DNA of 64,000 bases from Neoarius graeffei (GCF_027579695.1 NC_083574.1:43565559-43629558), one strand, 5' to 3'; shown: positions 33,667-44,149, numbered from the stretch's first letter. Notes: generated by a model not told the origin, from the letters alone. Numbers and translations: made by a program.

Positions 33667-34195
33667 TCAAGCATGAACATCCCTGTATCTTAACCCAAGT
33701 AGCAAATTGACATTGGCATTGTGTCTGTTTTGGGTGGCTATGTTGGTTCACTATACTGAACACTTGTGCCAGCATTGGCAGTGCTGTTATGTCATCTGAT
33801 CCTTTGCCAATGCTGTCCCAACAATGTTGTACATATGGGACCAACCTAGCCACCCAAAAGAGACATTAGGGCAATATCAATTTGCTGCCTGGGTTAAGTT
33901 ATGAGGGCGATCATGCTTGATTGCAGGAGGCATAGGTTTCATAATAGCTCTGCCAGTGCTGGTCTACAGCACTAGCTCAATCTTAGCAAAGGAGTGCTCT
34001 TCATAACAACTCTGCTAATTCTGACCCAACATTGGAAAAGGAGTACTATTCATAACAACCCTGTCAATTGTAGGCCAACTTTTGTCAGTCCTGGTGTTAC
34101 AATATTGGCATAGTGAAGAGTATGACATTGGTCTAATGTTGGCACCCAACATTGGCCCAACAGAATGGCTCAGTTTGCTACCTGCATGGGTCATA
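33667..34195. repeat. Foldback plus tandem repeat block (ttggccca type)
   Basis: Arms at about 33667-33752 and 33838-33923 are imperfect reverse complements (aatcaagcatgaacatccct against the complement of gcgatcatgcttgatt). To the right, blocks with ttcataacaactctgc and aacattggaaaaggagta repeat at roughly 50-70-base spacing, and cccaacattggcccaac lies near 34145. Confidence 0.7.
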
Positions 34196-34842
34196 AAAAC
34201 AATGAGCTCACTGCATTTATGTCGATCCTTATAGAGGTTCTTAAGGTTTTGAATGTCAACAGTATTTTTCCCACCTTTTTTTGCATAGGATACAAACAAA
34301 TGTGTACATGTTGTTTGAATCTTGTTCGAATAATGTTCATAAACATTGATAAACAAGGCTATTGTGTTATATTAGATAATGTGTGTGTTTGAGGGGGTAA
34401 TTAGAATAACAGCATTGCACTACAGCTATACATAAGAAAGCTTCTTAATCTATAGCACATTCATTCAATAAAAGATTAAAGAGTCAGGATTAAAGGTGAT
34501 CACAGCAGAAAGATTCATGTTTCATCAAATAATGATTTATTGGCATTATTGATTGCTGTAAGAACCTCTCCTCCGAAGATTATAGCCAGCACTTTCAGTC
34601 GATTGCATAATTTATCTCCAGAGCTGCAATTCAGCAGCTGATGCCCATCTTCCCACCATGATGGAAATTAGATGTGCATCAGTTTTTCCTTTACGTATAT
34701 ATACACCATTTACAAAAGGGTTGCATTTTGTAGCAAATCAATGCCATATGAAATAATGCCCTGGACATATAGGGTTATGCGAGAATGGAGATGGAGTGTA
34801 GACATTTCTAGTGTCTGTTCAGGGATTATGCCAGTGAGCACA

Positions 34843-34844
<2 letters not shown>
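34196..34844. other. Unannotated stretch
   Basis: No gene or repeat is recognised. Confidence 0.5.

Positions 34845-34916
<72 letters not shown>
34845..34916. repeat. (GT)n microsatellite
   Basis: About 35 gt units, the first of two long GT arrays about 200 bp apart. Confidence 0.97.
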
Positions 34917-34917
<1 letters not shown>

Positions 34918-35114
34918 TGAAATTTCTTTGCATACTAAGAGGCTGTATAAGCTGCATAAATGTTATAGGATTTGGATTTGTACATGAACACAAAGAGAGA
35001 ATGAACAAGCAATGAAAGTCTAATCCTACAGGGAGTTCATGGATCACATACTGGGTGATCCCAATATTTGCTGATAGCTTCCATATGTCACCAACCACAC
35101 AGGCAGAGTTCATC

Positions 35115-35117
<3 letters not shown>

Positions 35118-35167
<50 letters not shown>
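35118..35167. repeat. (GT)n microsatellite
   Basis: About 24 gt units, same orientation as the array at 34845. Confidence 0.97.
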
Positions 35168-35169
<2 letters not shown>

Positions 35170-36325
35170 AAAAAAAAGAGAGACCTCGATGACTAGGTTA
35201 TTGTATCTCTTACTGTCAAAAGCAGATGGGTGTTGAGTGCTTTCATCAATTTTGCTCTACTGGGTTTTGAAAATTATCCTGCTATAATTGGTGCTTAAAG
35301 ACTTTAATGGCTAAGAATTTCAGTTTTATCTGCACCATCAGAGCCGTTCAGGTTCTCAGTTCACAGTCAGCTCTAAATGAATGTCTCAGTCAAGAGGCAC
35401 TGGTGCTTGAATGACAACTTACTAAGTAAGACCCAATTTTACGATATTATGAGGCATGTATTATGACAAATCTTTGCTTCAATACTTTAAGGCAAACATT
35501 TTTTCTACAAATGATTGATCTGGAATAATTGCAGCAATGATTATCAGTCATGCAGTCATTCGTGGTCATGAATTTTATTAATAAGCAATGCTATAAAAAG
35601 ATCAACTTAATGATGAATACCCAGTGAGATATAACACATTAGCATTAACCAATACTGCCATAAACAAAAGCCAAAACACTGTTTAGTTAGGTCTTTAGAT
35701 TCTATTTGTTTGTGCAGTCTGGAATTGCAGTGTGGCCACAGAGCTAATGGTAGTCTGGCAGGTCTACAAACAGACATCCATGAGTAGCATTGGCGTTCAG
35801 CTAACTTTTATTTTGTTGCTTTATCACCAACCCCACCATACAAAGACAATTAAAAAAAGAAAAGAATAAAAATAAAGTACTAAGATCAGGCAAGAATGAG
35901 TACGGAGAAGAAATGGGCTACAGTGGGGGCATAAAATGCCATTAGAGCTCTCACACACCCATGTTTGGTTGACGATCCTTGCTAAGACTTTCTATCAACA
36001 TAATTAGTAATGCAGCTAATGAATGCTATACCTATATCTAAATCTATCATTAACCTCAATAACAACAAGTAAACACACAAACAAAAATCAAAACAAAACA
36101 AAAAACATGGTGATCAGCCTCATAAGGACAAGCCACATGTCTCTGCAAAGTCAAAGTTATTAGATATTCCTATCATCGGGGCGCCATTTGGTGCTTGAGC
36201 CCTACCAAGATATAAACATGTCCACACAGACACACACAATTTCTTTGACACAATGTGTTCTGAGGAAAAAGAAAACAAATCTTGGAAAAGCATGGAAATC
36301 TGTTTAGTGTTAAAGGTTAAGATTA
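35168..36325. other. Unannotated stretch
   Basis: No gene, RNA or repeat family is recognised. An A-rich simple tract lies at 36060-36105. Confidence 0.5.
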
Positions 36326-36337
36326 TTGAATAAAAAT

Positions 36338-36722
36338 GTCATCTCATCTCATTATCTCTAGCCGCTTTATCCTGTTCTACAGGGTTGCAGGCAAGCTGGA
36401 GCCTATCCCAGCTGATTACGGGCGAAAGGCGGGGTACACCCTGGACAAGTCACCAGGTCATCACAGGGCTGACACATAGACACAGACAACCATTCACACT
36501 CACATTCACACCTACGGTCAATTTAGAGTCACCAGTTAACCTAACCTGCATGTCTTTGGACTGTGGGGGAAACCGGAGCACCCGGAGGAAACCCACGCGG
36601 ACACGAGGAGAACATGCAAACTCCGCACAGAAAGGCCCTCGCCGGCCACAGGGCTCGAACCGAACCCGGACCTTCTTGCTGTGAGGCGACAGCGCTAACC
36701 ACTACACCACCATGCCGCCCTC
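36338..36722 (-). mobile_element. V-SINE, full length, gagat-type tail
   Basis: It is complete from tail (gtcatctcatctcattatct) to head (aaccactacaccaccatgcc). A perfect 12-bp duplication, ttgaataaaaat, lies at 36326-36337 and 36723-36734. Confidence 0.96.
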
Positions 36723-36873
36723 TTGAATAAAAATATTATATTAAAATATTACAGGATTAAAGTTGTGTGAAATATTATTAAAACATACAGTATGAAACAT
36801 TATGAAAAAAATATGTATGAAAACTGAAATTTTTGTAATACTTACTGTACAGTCCGATATAGCAGTATTTGTA

Positions 36874-37440
36874 CAACCCCAATTCCAAAAAAGTTGGGAA
36901 GCTATGTAAAACGTAAATATAAACAGTATCATGGAAACCCTATAGTTAATTAAAAATAGTACAAAGACAACATATCAAATGTTGAAACGCAGACATCTTA
37001 TTGTTTTCTAAAAGATATACCGATCAGCCATAATATTAAAATCACTGACAGGTGAAGTGAATTACATTGATTATCTCATTACAATGGCACCTGGTAAGGG
37101 GTGGGATATATTGGTCTGCAAGAGAACAGTCAGTTCTTGAAGTTGATGTGTTGGAAGCAGGAAAATGGGCAAGCGTAAGGATCTGAGCGACTTTGACAAG
37201 GGCTAAATTGTGATGGCTAGATGACTGGGTCTGAGCATCTCCAAAATGGCACATCTTGTGGGGTGTTCCTGGTATGCAGTGGTTAGTACCTACCAGAAGT
37301 GGTCCAAGCTTCCCAGAGAGGCTGAGTCTCTCAGAAGTAAAGATACATTTTCAATAAAACATTGGGTTTCCATGATTTGCAAATCATCACATTCTGTTTT
37401 TATTCACATTTTAGTGAGCATTTTTTTTAAATTGGGGTTG
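36874..37440. mobile_element. Internally deleted Tc1 element
   Basis: Ends caaccccaattccaaaaaag and aaattggggttg are flanked by TA at 36872-36873 and 37441-37442. The subterminal gacaacatatcaaatgttga matches the Tc1 at 19139. Almost all of the transposase is gone except a leader trace (gctgagtctctcagaagtaa at 37320). A piece of another Tc1 family is nested inside. Confidence 0.85.
37020..37308 (+). repeat. Fragment of a second Tc1 family, nested
   Basis: cgatcagccataatattaaa at the left end, then a transposase start reading MGKRKDLSDFDKG followed by a stop where related copies have glutamine, and SISKMAHLVGCSWYAVVSTY (helix-turn-helix). It breaks off after tggtccaa at 37308. Confidence 0.75.
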
Positions 37441-37488
37441 TATATTAAGTGGTTAAGATAATATTAAGGGAGTAGTGTGTGTGTTCAG

Positions 37489-37727
37489 GGTGGCAGAGTG
37501 GTGTCGTGGTTAGCACTGTCGCCTCACAGCAAGAAGGTTCTGGGTTTGAGCCCAGTGGCTGACAGGGGCCTTTCTGTGTGGAGTTTGCATGTTCTCCTCG
37601 TGTCTGCATGGGTTTCCTCCGGGTGCTCCGGTTTCCCCCACAGTCCAAAGACATGCAGGTTAGGCTAATTGGTGGCTCTAAATTGACTGTAGGTGTGAAT
37701 GTGAGTGTGAATGGTTGTTTGTCTCTA
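37489..37727 (+). mobile_element. V-SINE, 5' part, interrupted
   Basis: The head and central block are followed by gtgaatggttgtttgtctct, where a MITE interrupts at a TA. The remainder is at 38433-38558. Confidence 0.93.
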
Positions 37728-38430
37728 TTGGCCCTTTTCCACTACCCTTTTTCAGCTCACTTCAGCTCGCTTCAGCTCACTTCAGCCCGACACGGCTCGC
37801 GTTTCGACTATCTAAGAACAGCGCGACTCAGCTCGCTTCAGCCCTGCTCAGCCCCCAAAACTCGCACGGTTTTGGAGTAGGGCTGAAGTGAGCCAAACCA
37901 AGCTGAGTGAGGCTAGGGGCGTGAGGAGACACTCCCCTGTGCACTGATTGGTGAGGAGGAGTGTCCTCACATGCCCACACACGCCCTGCGAGCACGCTGG
38001 GATCTGTAAACACCGTAAACCCGGAAGAAGGAGAATTACGAATTACGAGAATTATGAAGCCTTATGTGCCTCGCCTCATCTATACGCTCTTGCCAGTATC
38101 TGTTGGCGTTGTTGGTGACAACAAGCCACAGCACCAAGACCAGCAACACTAACGACTCCATGTCCTCCATGTTTATTGTTTACTCTCCGGGTTGTGAGAC
38201 TACCGCTTAAAAGCTCACTGATGTCACTGTTTGCGCCGCCTAACGACATCACCTGACGTCCACCCACTTTCGCTAACTCCACCCAATGTGTCCACTCACT
38301 TCCAGCCAGCACGGTTCAGCGCGGTTGTAGTCGAAATGCAACTCCAACAGCCCCACTCAGCTCGACTCAGCCCAACTCAGCACGGCACGGCTCAGCCCAA
38401 CTCAGCCGCGTTGGTAGTGGAAAAGCGGCA
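37728..38430. mobile_element. MITE inserted in a SINE at TA
   Basis: The left end ttggcccttttccactaccc and the complement of the right end (tgccgcttttccactaccaa) are inverted repeats. TA lies outside each end (37726-37727 and 38431-38432), and the SINE reading resumes exactly. The ends are packed with cagctc/cagccc iterations. No transposase is seen. Confidence 0.9.
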
Positions 38431-38432
38431 TA

Positions 38433-38558
38433 TGTGTCAGCCCTACAATGATCGGGTGACTTGTCCAGGGTGTACCCCGCCTCTCACCCATACTCAGCTG
38501 GGATAGGCTTCAGCTTGCCCCGACCCTACACAGGATAAGCAGTTACAGATAATGGATG
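38433..38558 (+). mobile_element. V-SINE, 3' part, ggat-type tail
   Basis: It continues tgtgtcagccctacaatgat and closes with ataatggatggatgga. It belongs with 37489-37727. Confidence 0.93.
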
Positions 38559-38571
38559 GATGGAGGGATGA

Positions 38572-38715
38572 AAATCTCATCAATTGTTCTTTGGCCCATG
38601 GCTCACTTTCCTTCCAAATTATATCAAAATCTGTTCACTACTTTTTGAGTTACATTGGGAAAAAACAAACAAACAGAGGCAAAAACATAACCTCCTCCAA
38701 CAAAGTTGGCAGAGG
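38572..38715 (-). repeat. Dispersed repeat, gaacggattttgatgaaat type
   Basis: On the minus strand, ttgccaactttgttggagga then aaaaagtagtgaacagatt match the plus-strand copies at 40381-40575 and 52430-52630. Confidence 0.7.
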
Positions 38716-39840
38716 TAATAACCAATGTGCTGTTTAAACAAAGGTTGTGTTTAATCTGCTTGTTCGCTGAGAAACTGAATGAAGAACCGATAGCCCGGAT
38801 AAGTAATTTGCTTGTCCTGGGCACCCAGGCTAGCAATTTGTCCACTACTTTACTTCTTGGTTGTGTCTGACTTTAGAACACTTGTGATGAAGGTAGTAGT
38901 AAAATTAGAAATTAAATGTATCTCTCCAAGTATAATTAATGTCTATACAACAGATTGAACATTTTAACAATAGTTATGCCATTGTTTCACATAACAGCAC
39001 TTTTATCTATGCATGTCTTTTATTGGCTTATTGAAGTTTTCCTCAAATAATAAGCCGGATATTACAATTCAGTAAATTTTCATTCTTCTTGAATATTGCT
39101 TCCAGCACCATTATCACTTGTTCTGTCTGGTTTAATTCAAACATTGTTGTTTCATTCCATCAGAAAAGGAGAAGCGGTAATCGGTGTACTGTGCTTATCA
39201 GAAAGAGAGGGTCAGAAACAGAGCCAGGCTGACATTATGCATTTGATCACTGGAGGAAAATAAATGAGTTTCTTTGTTTCGAATAGAGAGTCTTATCTTT
39301 CACTGCCTTTTGGATGGCGAGTCGCAGTAAATTCATTCATAATGCAATTATATCCCTTCATTCAGAATGGTTTCTTGTAACAAAGAACACTTTTTAAAGG
39401 GTATAATGGATTTTGTTTGTCTAAAAATACAGTGCATTGGTCCAAATCATGTTCAGTCAGGAATGATTAAATGTGAATATTTCACACAAAAAAAATATCT
39501 TTTATCAAACATGCGATATTCTTCAACATGCCTCATTTATATCCAGTATCGTACAGTTCACTACACTTAACGAATAGTGTTTCATTCAAAATTCACTGTT
39601 GCGAAAATGATGACCACGTACGGTAAAAATGTTGCTATGGAATGTTTACTTCTGCTTAGTTTCTTAAATTGTTTTTCTGAAAACTCAATGTTTCCCATTA
39701 TTATACATACAGGACACTTTTTTCCATGGAATAAAAACGTGTTCTATTCCCTTCTAGTGGGTTTCATTCATTTGGTTTGATAGCATGCAATACTGATAGC
39801 ATATTGCTTATCCTATGTGTATTATGTCACTCTACCCAAT
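38716..39840. other. Unannotated stretch
   Basis: No gene or recognised repeat. Confidence 0.5.
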
Positions 39841-39871
39841 GGAGAATGAGGTTTGAATATGGTTTACGATA

Positions 39872-40117
39872 TTGCATGGTTGTCGAGACAACATGATGTC
39901 ACACGTCAGAGCTGATGCGAATATCCAATGCAAGAGTTTTCTGTTGCGCATGCGCAGAAGCATTTCTTTGTTTGCCCGGAAAGACGCATTGAACGCCCAA
40001 AAGGCTATCAGAACTTCATTAGATATTCTTCACGCATATTTACAAGAGAAAAACATACCAATGGACATTGAAAAGCTGGAAAAGAGACACTTTGGAGACA
40101 TAAAACTTCCACGCTAG
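39872..40117 (+). pseudogene. Possible tyrosine-recombinase-like (Crypton-type) fragment
   Basis: The 81-codon frame ends in ALNAQKAIRTSLDILHAYLQ, then EKNIPMDIEKLEKRHFGDIK and LPR. Short helical segments of this pattern occur at the N-terminal side of DUF3504/Crypton-type recombinase proteins, recalled loosely. The region holding the recombinase catalytic R..H..R..Y is not present. The segment lies in a GC-richer island with gcgcatgcgcagaag, a typical 5' region of fish elements. The assignment is weak and a plain chance frame is possible. Confidence 0.3.
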
Positions 40118-40267
40118 TGAGTGACTGACAATTTGTAAATAATCATGGCCATCAGGTTTGCTTTGTTAAATATGGAAGATTTTGAGAGACTTTTGAAAGA
40201 GAAAAATGCGTTGAACACCTGAAAGAAATGTATAATAATAATAATAATAAAAATGGCTCACTTTTTT

Positions 40268-40356
40268 GTGGTATATCAGATATATTCCATTCAGCTAGCA
40301 TGATATTGAACGAGTCAAAGATGAGTGGAATGGAATATATCTGATGTACCACTCAA
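40268..40356. repeat. 24-bp foldback
   Basis: tggtatatcagatatattcc plus attc and the complement of gaatggaatatatctgatgt plus acca pair with one mismatch around a loop of about 36 bases. Confidence 0.85.
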
Positions 40357-40380
40357 TGCGAGTCAATATTATTGAATTAT

Positions 40381-40575
40381 TCCCTCCACCAACCTTGTTG
40401 GACGAGGTTATGTTTTTGCCTTTTCCCAATGTAATTCAAAAAGCAGTGAACGGATTTTGATGAAATTTGGAGGAAAGTTGTGTCATGGACCAAGGAACAA
40501 TTGATTAGATTTTGAAGCAAATCCGAATATGTGGCTTGGCAGAGGTATGCACGCTACCAAGTGCCCTTCGAGTAT
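40381..40575 (+). repeat. Dispersed repeat, gaacggattttgatgaaat type
   Basis: accttgttggacgaggttat, gtgaacggattttgatgaaa, ggaccaaggaacaattgatt and tggcagaggtatgcacgct form the longest of the three copies. It ends gtgcccttcgagt. Confidence 0.75.
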
Positions 40576-41021
40576 ATAGTAGAGTGGAACATAATGGATC
40601 TTAAGGAGTTTATGGAGCAAAAGAAAGGAAAGGGTAAGCTCTGGACATACTTCCCATGTTCCTCCACACTCTAGTGCAAAACCTTTTCCTAACAGACTAC
40701 ATCATTTTCACTCCCTCCACCTACAACCTATATATTCAATCCCCTCTTCAAACTGGCTAATGTATTAGGATAATTTACAAGTCTGTTTTGGATATACATG
40801 TGATGTTTTGTCTGATTCTTCACTAACCTCAGCATGGTCAATTCATTATAACGAAAAAATAAATATTCAGGTGGTGTTGCCTGAACTGAAGACCTCAAAC
40901 AGCTATCATGAAGTGTGTGTGTGTGTGTGATGAAAAGGCAGTTTTGCTCCAAACCCATGTGTGGATTTGTGAAAGTTCCTTTTCAATTCTCAGACAGTAG
41001 ATTTACCCATAGTGCCTACCT
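40576..41021. other. Unannotated stretch
   Basis: Nothing is recognised except a short GT run at 40914-40929. Confidence 0.5.
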
Positions 41022-41065
41022 TAGATACTCTAATAGGCCACTTTAATAGAAACAGCTAGACCCTT
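41022..41065 (+). repeat. Left end of a split Tc1 element
   Basis: ctaataggccactttaatag followed by aaacagctagaccctt is the terminus of the Tc1 family at 59347. It breaks off where the composite element begins and resumes at 44150. Confidence 0.75.
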
Positions 41066-41483
41066 AGTAGAGCTGTTAAGGCCCTATAAACATAAGAATT
41101 GTGCACAACATGATAAAAGCATGAAACTTTCAGGGTTTGTTCTCCAGGGCATAACAATTAATTTAAGATCTGGAGGCGCTCTCAGTTTGACCTTGGAGGT
41201 CATTTAGAGGTCATCGACCCTTGTTATGTGCAATTTCAATGGACAGGATTAAAAATTAGGGCATTTTATCATATAAGTGTGACAAAAATTGTAATTACAT
41301 GTGGATTTCCATTTTTCTAGGTCATGAGGGTCCATTTATAGTAATATTACACTTAGAAGTCAAGGTTAAGATGAACGTCACTCTAAAATATATGATGTGT
41401 TATGTCAATTTCAACAACTTTTATGATTTTGTAGCATATTGCCAAGCAGTATATACTTTGTAATTGTAAAATGACTTCCAAAT

Positions 41484-41854
41484 GGGGCGGCACGGTGGTG
41501 TAGTGGTTAGCGCTGTCGCCTCACAGCAAGAAGGTCCTGGGTTCGAGCCCCGGGGCCGGCGAGGGCTTTTCTGTGTGGAGTTTGCATGTTCTCCCCGTGT
41601 CCGCATGGGTTTCCTCCGGGTGCTCCGGTTTCCCCCACAGTCCAAAGACATGCAGGTTAGGTTAACTGGTGACTCTAAATTGACCGTAGGTGTGAATGTG
41701 AATGGTTGTCTGTGTCTATGTGTCAGCCCTGTGATGACCTGGCGACTTGTCCAGGGTGTACCCCGCCTTTCGCCCGTAGTCAGCTGGGATAGGCTCCAGC
41801 TTGCCTGCGACCCTGTAGAAGGATAAAGCGGCTAGAGATAATGAGATGAGATGA
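41484..41854 (+). mobile_element. V-SINE, full length, gagat-type tail
   Basis: It is complete from gggcggcacggtggtgtag to gagatgagat and well preserved, with CpG-rich head gccccggggccggcgagg. An 11-bp duplication, gacttccaaat, lies at 41473-41483 and 41855-41865. Confidence 0.97.
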
Positions 41855-41894
41855 GACTTCCAAATGAGTGATACAAGTGATACAAATGAGTATT

Positions 41895-42020
41895 CTAATC
41901 ATTGCAGTCTCCAGAACATGCACAAAGGGCAGTACACTTCAATTCTGCCTTTTTGCATTTGCAGTGACCACAACAGCCCTTTTTGCAACCACAATGCAAA
42001 AGCTCATAGCACGACTGTGA
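41895..42020 (-). pseudogene. Cysteine-rich C-terminus of the composite-element protein
   Basis: Reading SQSCYELLHCGCKKGC, then CGHCKCKKAELKCTALCACS and GDCND. The closely spaced cysteine pairs (CGC, C..C.C, C...C.C) resemble the CxC-type zinc-binding tail of multi-copy teleost and coral proteins that I recall but cannot name. It is the direct continuation of the fragment ending at 42547 (LWTTLPEA): removing the 526-bp MITE and one 3-bp copy restores the frame. The stop is at 41895. Functional copies are far longer, so this is the tail of a dead gene. Confidence 0.7.
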
Positions 42021-42546
42021 AGGCCTCTGCACGCTCTTGCGACAAGGCTTTCGCAGATAGATTTTCGCAGACAGTTGTAATTTGTCGTTGAGCGGGGAGT
42101 AATAGGCGTGCGCGATGTTATTCACCGCCACAATGCAAGGGGGCGCCAAGTCGCGAAATCGCTAGGAGTAGTTGGTGGGTGTGGTTAGTGGAGTGTTTAT
42201 CCTCCGGTTACTTATAATGACTAGAACTGGAGTCGTATAGATGTACGTACTTCCTCGCTTCCTCGATCAACCGCTCTTCGTGCTGCTCCATCTTCGCTCG
42301 TGTTTTTAAAAATGGCGGTTGTGAAAACAAACCAAATCAGGAAAGTAGGGAAGCGGAAGTGCGTGTACAGAGGATGTAGAGTGGACCAATCAGAGCCCTC
42401 TTGTCTGCGACGCTGTCTGCGAGGCTTCTGCGGTGGTCACAATTTTTGGGAGGTGCACGCAGAGCGTCTGCGAAGTTGGGGGGGGCTACGCAGACGCTGT
42501 CTGCGATGCTATCTGCGAGGACTGCGTTGTCAGCATAAATTGGCCT
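42021..42546. mobile_element. PIF/Harbinger-like MITE inside coding sequence
   Basis: The left end aggcctctgcacgctcttgc and the complement of the right end (aggccaatttatgctgacaa) share aggcc and a ctgc-rich interior. Three-base flanks tga (42018-42020) and tta (42547-42549) fit a PIF-type TSD with one change. The interior iterates tctgcga/ctgcgag. It has no transposase. Confidence 0.75.
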
Positions 42547-42870
42547 TTAGGCCTCAGGTAGTGTTGTCCAAAGTGGCTGCCATCCATCATCACTGTTAAC
42601 CCATCCCCAGTCTGAAGAACTTGGCAACTGGGGCCTAATAACCAAGGCAAGGTTCCATACATGAGCCTGATACATGGCTCGTTTGATGTGTTGTCTCAAA
42701 GCAGCTTGTGTAGGGGGGATGTTTTCCAACGATCTTGACTTTCATGTGAAAAGATGTTTCCGTGCCTCATTGACACCTACACATGCACTTGTTCTGTCAT
42801 AAATGAGAACAACAAAGCGTTCCAGCTGTGACAAAGACAGGTCACTCAGTTCTTGTGGCATTTGCAACAT
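42547..42870 (-). pseudogene. C-proximal part of the composite-element protein
   Basis: On the minus strand it reads MLQMPQELSDLSLSQLERFV, VLIYDRTSACVGVNEARKHL, then after an in-frame TGA near 42735 KSRSLENIPPTQAALRQHIK, RAMYQAHVWNLALVIRPQLP and SDWGWVNSDDGWQPLWTTLP. The blocks YDRTS.C..VNEAR..LF, PPT.AAL..H..RA.YQA and W.W.....W.P.WTTLPEA are conserved in my memory of the multi-copy fish family. It joins directly to an N-terminal fragment at about 42870 in another frame, so a large central part is deleted. A MITE separates it from the cysteine-rich tail. Confidence 0.72.
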
Positions 42871-43187
42871 TTGTTCTGATTGAATTGCAACCGACAAGAC
42901 TTGTGCCACTTTGCCGTATTGGTGGATAGTGTGTCAGAAAAGCCTCTTCCATCATCAAGTTTGTCTAGATCAATTTGGTGTGGGAAAATACCAAGCTGTT
43001 TGAATTGGAGGAGATCATTTGCCAGTGTAATATACCCAATTCCTCTTTTGTTCTTAGTAGTAGAGTTTTCAGGACACTGTAATGCCTCGCCAGTGTCTGA
43101 CTGACAAAGTGCACACAGATCCCAATTTTGTTCAGATTTCGGTTGTTTGGGGGTGGTGAAATCGACTAGCATATGGCGTTTTGCCAT
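42846..43187 (-). pseudogene. N-terminal part of the composite-element protein
   Basis: The likely start is the ATG at 43187: MAKRHMLVDFTTPKQPKSEQ, then NWDLCALCQSDTGEALQCPE, LANDLLQFKQLGIFPHQIDL and TAKWHKSCRLQFNQN. The pattern C..C, C, W...C (LCALC, LQCP, WHKSCR) looks like a zinc-binding module at the start of large multi-copy fish proteins. The reading frame closes at 42846, just past the point (about 42870) where the second fragment begins in a different frame. An upstream open extension to 43331 exists, but ATG 43187 begins the conserved part. Confidence 0.72.
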
Positions 43188-43675
43188 GATAACCAGCTGT
43201 GTATCAAGCAGTCGCCTGTTAAATACAGGCGACTGTACACAGTGGAAGGACGGTTTTCGCCACAGTAAAACTAGATCTGCAGTTAGAGACAGAGAAACCA
43301 AAATGAGCAAAGTAAATAAAAAGGAAAGCAATGGAATAGTTAATAGGAAGGGTGAAGTAGTAAATACTTATTAGAAATATAATACAAATAGTTAATTATT
43401 AGATGACTAAACAAGACCACAGTAGTGCTGATTTTGCTTTCTATTGCTCCTGCTCTGCTGTCAGACAGTCGAGAGAGAATGTGTGAGAGTGAGAGAAGCG
43501 CACACACTTTAGGACCCCAAGTGTGGGAACATGCCAGGCCACACCCCTTTTTGCTCACTATGCCCAACAGAAGTGCGGGAAAATAACAGCTTGCACATGG
43601 AACATGGATATGAGTGGGAGGATTCGAGGGAATAAAGCATTGCCATGATATGGCAATGAAAGTTTAAGTCATGAT

Positions 43676-43679
<4 letters not shown>

Positions 43680-43742
<63 letters not shown>
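43680..43742. repeat. (TA)n microsatellite
   Basis: About 31 ta units inside the composite element. Confidence 0.96.
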
Positions 43743-43744
<2 letters not shown>

Positions 43745-44149
43745 AAAAATAATGATTAAATTTATGTAGTTTACCTGGGTATCTATCAGTTACAGTTCAT
43801 CTGCCATTTCCCAATTTTACGTTATTATCATTACGTTTTTTGTTTATTTCATTAATTTACCTCTATGGGTGTATATCTATTTATGTTTATTTACTTGATT
43901 ATGCCTTAATACATGCATATTTATACTTACTGTACATTTTTAGCAAAATTGCTCCCAAAAACACACCCATTTCAGCTCTCATGCATAGAAATGTCCTATT
44001 GATGACCTCAATGACCTCTAATTGACCTCCAAGGTCAAACTGAGAGCACCTCCAGATCTTAAATTAATTGTTATGCCCTCAAGAACAAACCCTGAAAGTT
44101 TCATGCTTTTATCATCTTGTGCACGATTCATCTGCTTATCTGCTCTACT

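Larger units (their letters stand above)
41066..44149 (-). mobile_element. Composite inverted-repeat element with cysteine-rich protein remnant
   Basis: The two ends are inverted copies: 41066-41215 and 43990-44149 share, in opposite orientation, catgaaactttcagggtttg, taacaattaatttaagatct and tttgaccttggaggtca. The outermost bases are agtagagc at the left and gctctact at the right. Flanking five-mers ccctt and acctt suggest a worn 5-bp TSD, and Tc1 sequence continues on both sides. Inside on the minus strand is an internally deleted gene. A SINE, a PIF-like MITE and a TA microsatellite inserted or grew later. I cannot name the superfamily. Confidence 0.75.

Noticed and set aside
42300..42599. 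99-codon plus-strand frame rich in RRCLRGF-like repeats
   Set aside because: It is a translation of the iterated tctgcga motif in the MITE at 42021-42546 and runs over its end.
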